64,000 nt of DNA from a bacterium (GTDB lineage: Bacteria; Bacteroidota; Ignavibacteria; SZUA-365): positions 62,001 to 126,000 of the forward strand of contig JAHLLD010000006.1 of assembly GCA_020444325.1 (NCBI GenBank), read 5' to 3'. Below the pieces are notes generated by a model. That model was not told where the DNA came from, did not search any database, and saw only the letters and a program-made list of their open reading frames with translations. The position numbers and the translations under genes were made by a program. Shown here in pieces: positions 62,722 to 64,000 of the stretch; position 1 is the stretch's first letter; the number at the start of each line of letters is the position of its first letter.

Positions 62722-64000
62722 GATACTTCCAGCAAAGACTCCTTCGTATCCTGCTCGCACTCTCCATCCCCATGGCGGCACTTGTCGTCCCGACGATGCT
62801 GCCTGCGCAGCAGGACGAATGCTTCACCTGTCACCAGATGATGGACGGCGATGCCGCCACAGCTTTCGTTTCCGATGTCCACAGGTCCGCAGGACTCACC
62901 TGCGCGTCATGTCACGGCGGCGATGCCACAACCGATGACATGGAAGAGGGGATGAGCAAGGCAAGGGGCTTTATCGGCGTCCCCACCGGGGAAAGCATCT
63001 CCGCCCTCTGTGGGAAATGCCACGATGATGCGGAAACCATGGAACGCTACGGGTATGAGGGTCCGACGGGACAGCTGACGTCGCTTCGCGGGAGTGCACA
63101 CAGTCAGCAGGCGGGCACGACAGTCACGCTGCTGCTGCAGTGCACCGACTGCCATGGCGCGCACGGCATCCGTCATCCCGAAGATGCCGCTTCCCCCGTC
63201 TCTGCGTTGCGCGTTACCTCGCTCTGTGCCTCCTGTCATGCGGATCCCTCCTACATGCGCCGCTACAATCCTTCCCTGCCGACGGATCAGCTCGCCAAAT
63301 ACCGTACAAGCGTCCATGGCGAGCAGAACCTGCAGGGAAATACCAGGACGGCGACATGCAACGATTGCCATAGTGCACACGACATTCGTCCCGCGGAGGA
63401 AAGTACATCCAGCACGAACGCCTTGAACCTCCCGCAGACCTGCGGGCGATGTCATGCCAGTGCTGAGTACATGCGGGGTACGGGACTGCCGACGACACAG
63501 GTCGCGGAATTCCGCAGCAGTGTGCACGGCAAGGCATTGCTCGAGAAACGGGATATGAGTGCGCCTTCATGTAATGACTGTCACGGAAACCATGGCGCCG
63601 CGCCACCGAGCGTGCAGTCGATTTCCAACGTCTGCGGGACATGTCACGCGATGAACGCCGAGCTGTTCCGCGAAAGTCGGCACAACACCGAGTTTGCGCG
63701 GCTGGACAAACCGGAATGCGAAACCTGTCATGGCAATCACGCTGTGCAGCCGGCAACCGAAAAGCTGCTTGCACTCGATGCCGGCTCTCCGTGTGCATCC
63801 TGCCACGGAAAAGACCGCGCGCCCGAAGGATACCGCGCAGCGAAGCGTATGCGTTTGCTGCTCGACAGCCTGATGCTGACCATGCATGAAGCGGAAGTGC
63901 AGCTGGATGCCGCCGAACAGAAGGGGATGGAAATTGACGACATCCGTTTCGCACTGAGAGACGCGCGGCAGGCACGCCTGCAATCCCGCACTGCCATACA
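62718..64000 (+). CDS. Multihaem cytochrome c (3' end outside window)
   Basis: Translated directly from the sequence: the frame starts with ATG at 62718 and stays open to the right edge (427 codons). A signal peptide (LLRILLALSIPMAALVVPTM) precedes eleven CXXCH haem motifs: CFTCH, CASCH, CGKCH, CTDCH, CASCH, CNDCH, CGRCH, CNDCH, CGTCH, CETCH, CASCH. The last 60 residues visible are helical, without haem sites. It takes the place of the c1/f cytochrome downstream of Rieske and cytochrome b, so it is the probable electron acceptor of that complex. The C-terminus and any membrane anchor are not seen. Confidence 0.93.
   Translation, partial: MRYFQQRLLRILLALSIPMAALVVPTMLPAQQDECFTCHQMMDGDAATAFVSDVHRSAGLTCASCHGGDATTDDMEEGMSKARGFIGVPTGESISALCGKCHDDAETMERYGYEGPTGQLTSLRGSAHSQQAGTTVTLLLQCTDCHGAHGIRHPEDAASPVSALRVTSLCASCHADPSYMRRYNPSLPTDQLAKYRTSVHGEQNLQGNTRTATCNDCHSAHDIRPAEESTSSTNALNLPQTCGRCHASAEYMRGTGLPTTQVAEFRSSVHGKALLEKRDMSAPSCNDCHGNHGAAPPSVQSISNVCGTCHAMNAELFRESRHNTEFARLDKPECETCHGNHAVQPATEKLLALDAGSPCASCHGKDRAPEGYRAAKRMRLLLDSLMLTMHEAEVQLDAAEQKGMEIDDIRFALRDARQARLQSRTAI

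Noticed and set aside
1-64000. rRNA, tRNA, integrase or transposase genes
   Set aside because: Looked for by typical motifs on both strands and not found. Small RNA genes without strong structure could be missed by eye.

Overview
This window reads as a chromosomal segment of a T9SS-bearing bacterium of the Bacteroidota/Chlorobiota/Ignavibacteria kind. Two large exported proteins end in a type IX secretion sorting tail, several outer-membrane barrels lack close relatives I can name, and a Rieske-cytochrome b-multihaem cytochrome c operon is present. Many genes have AGGAGG-like ribosome binding sites and two promoters look like classical TTGACA/TATAAT sites. That argues against Bacteroidia proper and for a deeper branch, but the genus cannot be read from the sequence. 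Most of the window is about 55-60% GC. Blocks at about 22-31 kb and especially 42.1-48.4 kb are visibly AT-richer.

Layout. 0-8 kb: 3' part of peptide chain release factor 3, then a family of exported VWA-domain proteins (two full genes, two N-terminal remnants). 8.4-12.4 kb: a VKOR-DsbA fusion, a small exported protein, and a TetR regulator with an MGT-type glycosyltransferase under a probable TetR operator. 12.6-21 kb: a two-gene unit made of a 2111-aa DEAD/DUF1998 helicase (DruE-like) and a UvrD-type helicase with a RelE/ParE-like N-terminus. 21.1-21.9 kb: a HigA-type antitoxin whose toxin gene is cut to 12 codons, facing a UDG pseudogene. 21.9-31.5 kb: a four-gene exported/outer-membrane operon. 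31.8-41.4 kb: a seven-gene minus-strand unit of GIY-YIG nuclease, helicase-HNH, McrB with EVE-like domains, McrC, an unknown protein, a PD-(D/E)XK protein and a UDG-family glycosylase. 41.4-46.8 kb: a truncated DUF6361 gene, an ASCH protein, a GNAT-PIN-ASCH protein and an AIPR protein with a cold-shock-like tail. 46.9-57.7 kb: DrmMI-like methylase and DrmD-like helicase directly downstream of a type II Zorya set (zorA-zorB-zorE). 58-61 kb: a HipA-like protein, a barrel protein and a small winged-helix protein. 61-64 kb: Rieske, cytochrome b and a multihaem cytochrome c that runs off the window and was read directly from the sequence.

The centre is therefore a dense defence island, almost all on the minus strand. 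Three units deserve attention. One is the overlap of Zorya II with DrmD/DrmMI. The second is the McrBC unit, which carries an embedded base-reader domain and a glycosylase. The third is the DruE-like helicase paired with a RelE-UvrD fusion. A duplicated antitoxin/UDG locus sits at both ends of the 22-31 kb surface operon: at one end the antitoxin survives, at the other the glycosylase does. No rRNA, tRNA, CRISPR array or transposase gene was recognised.
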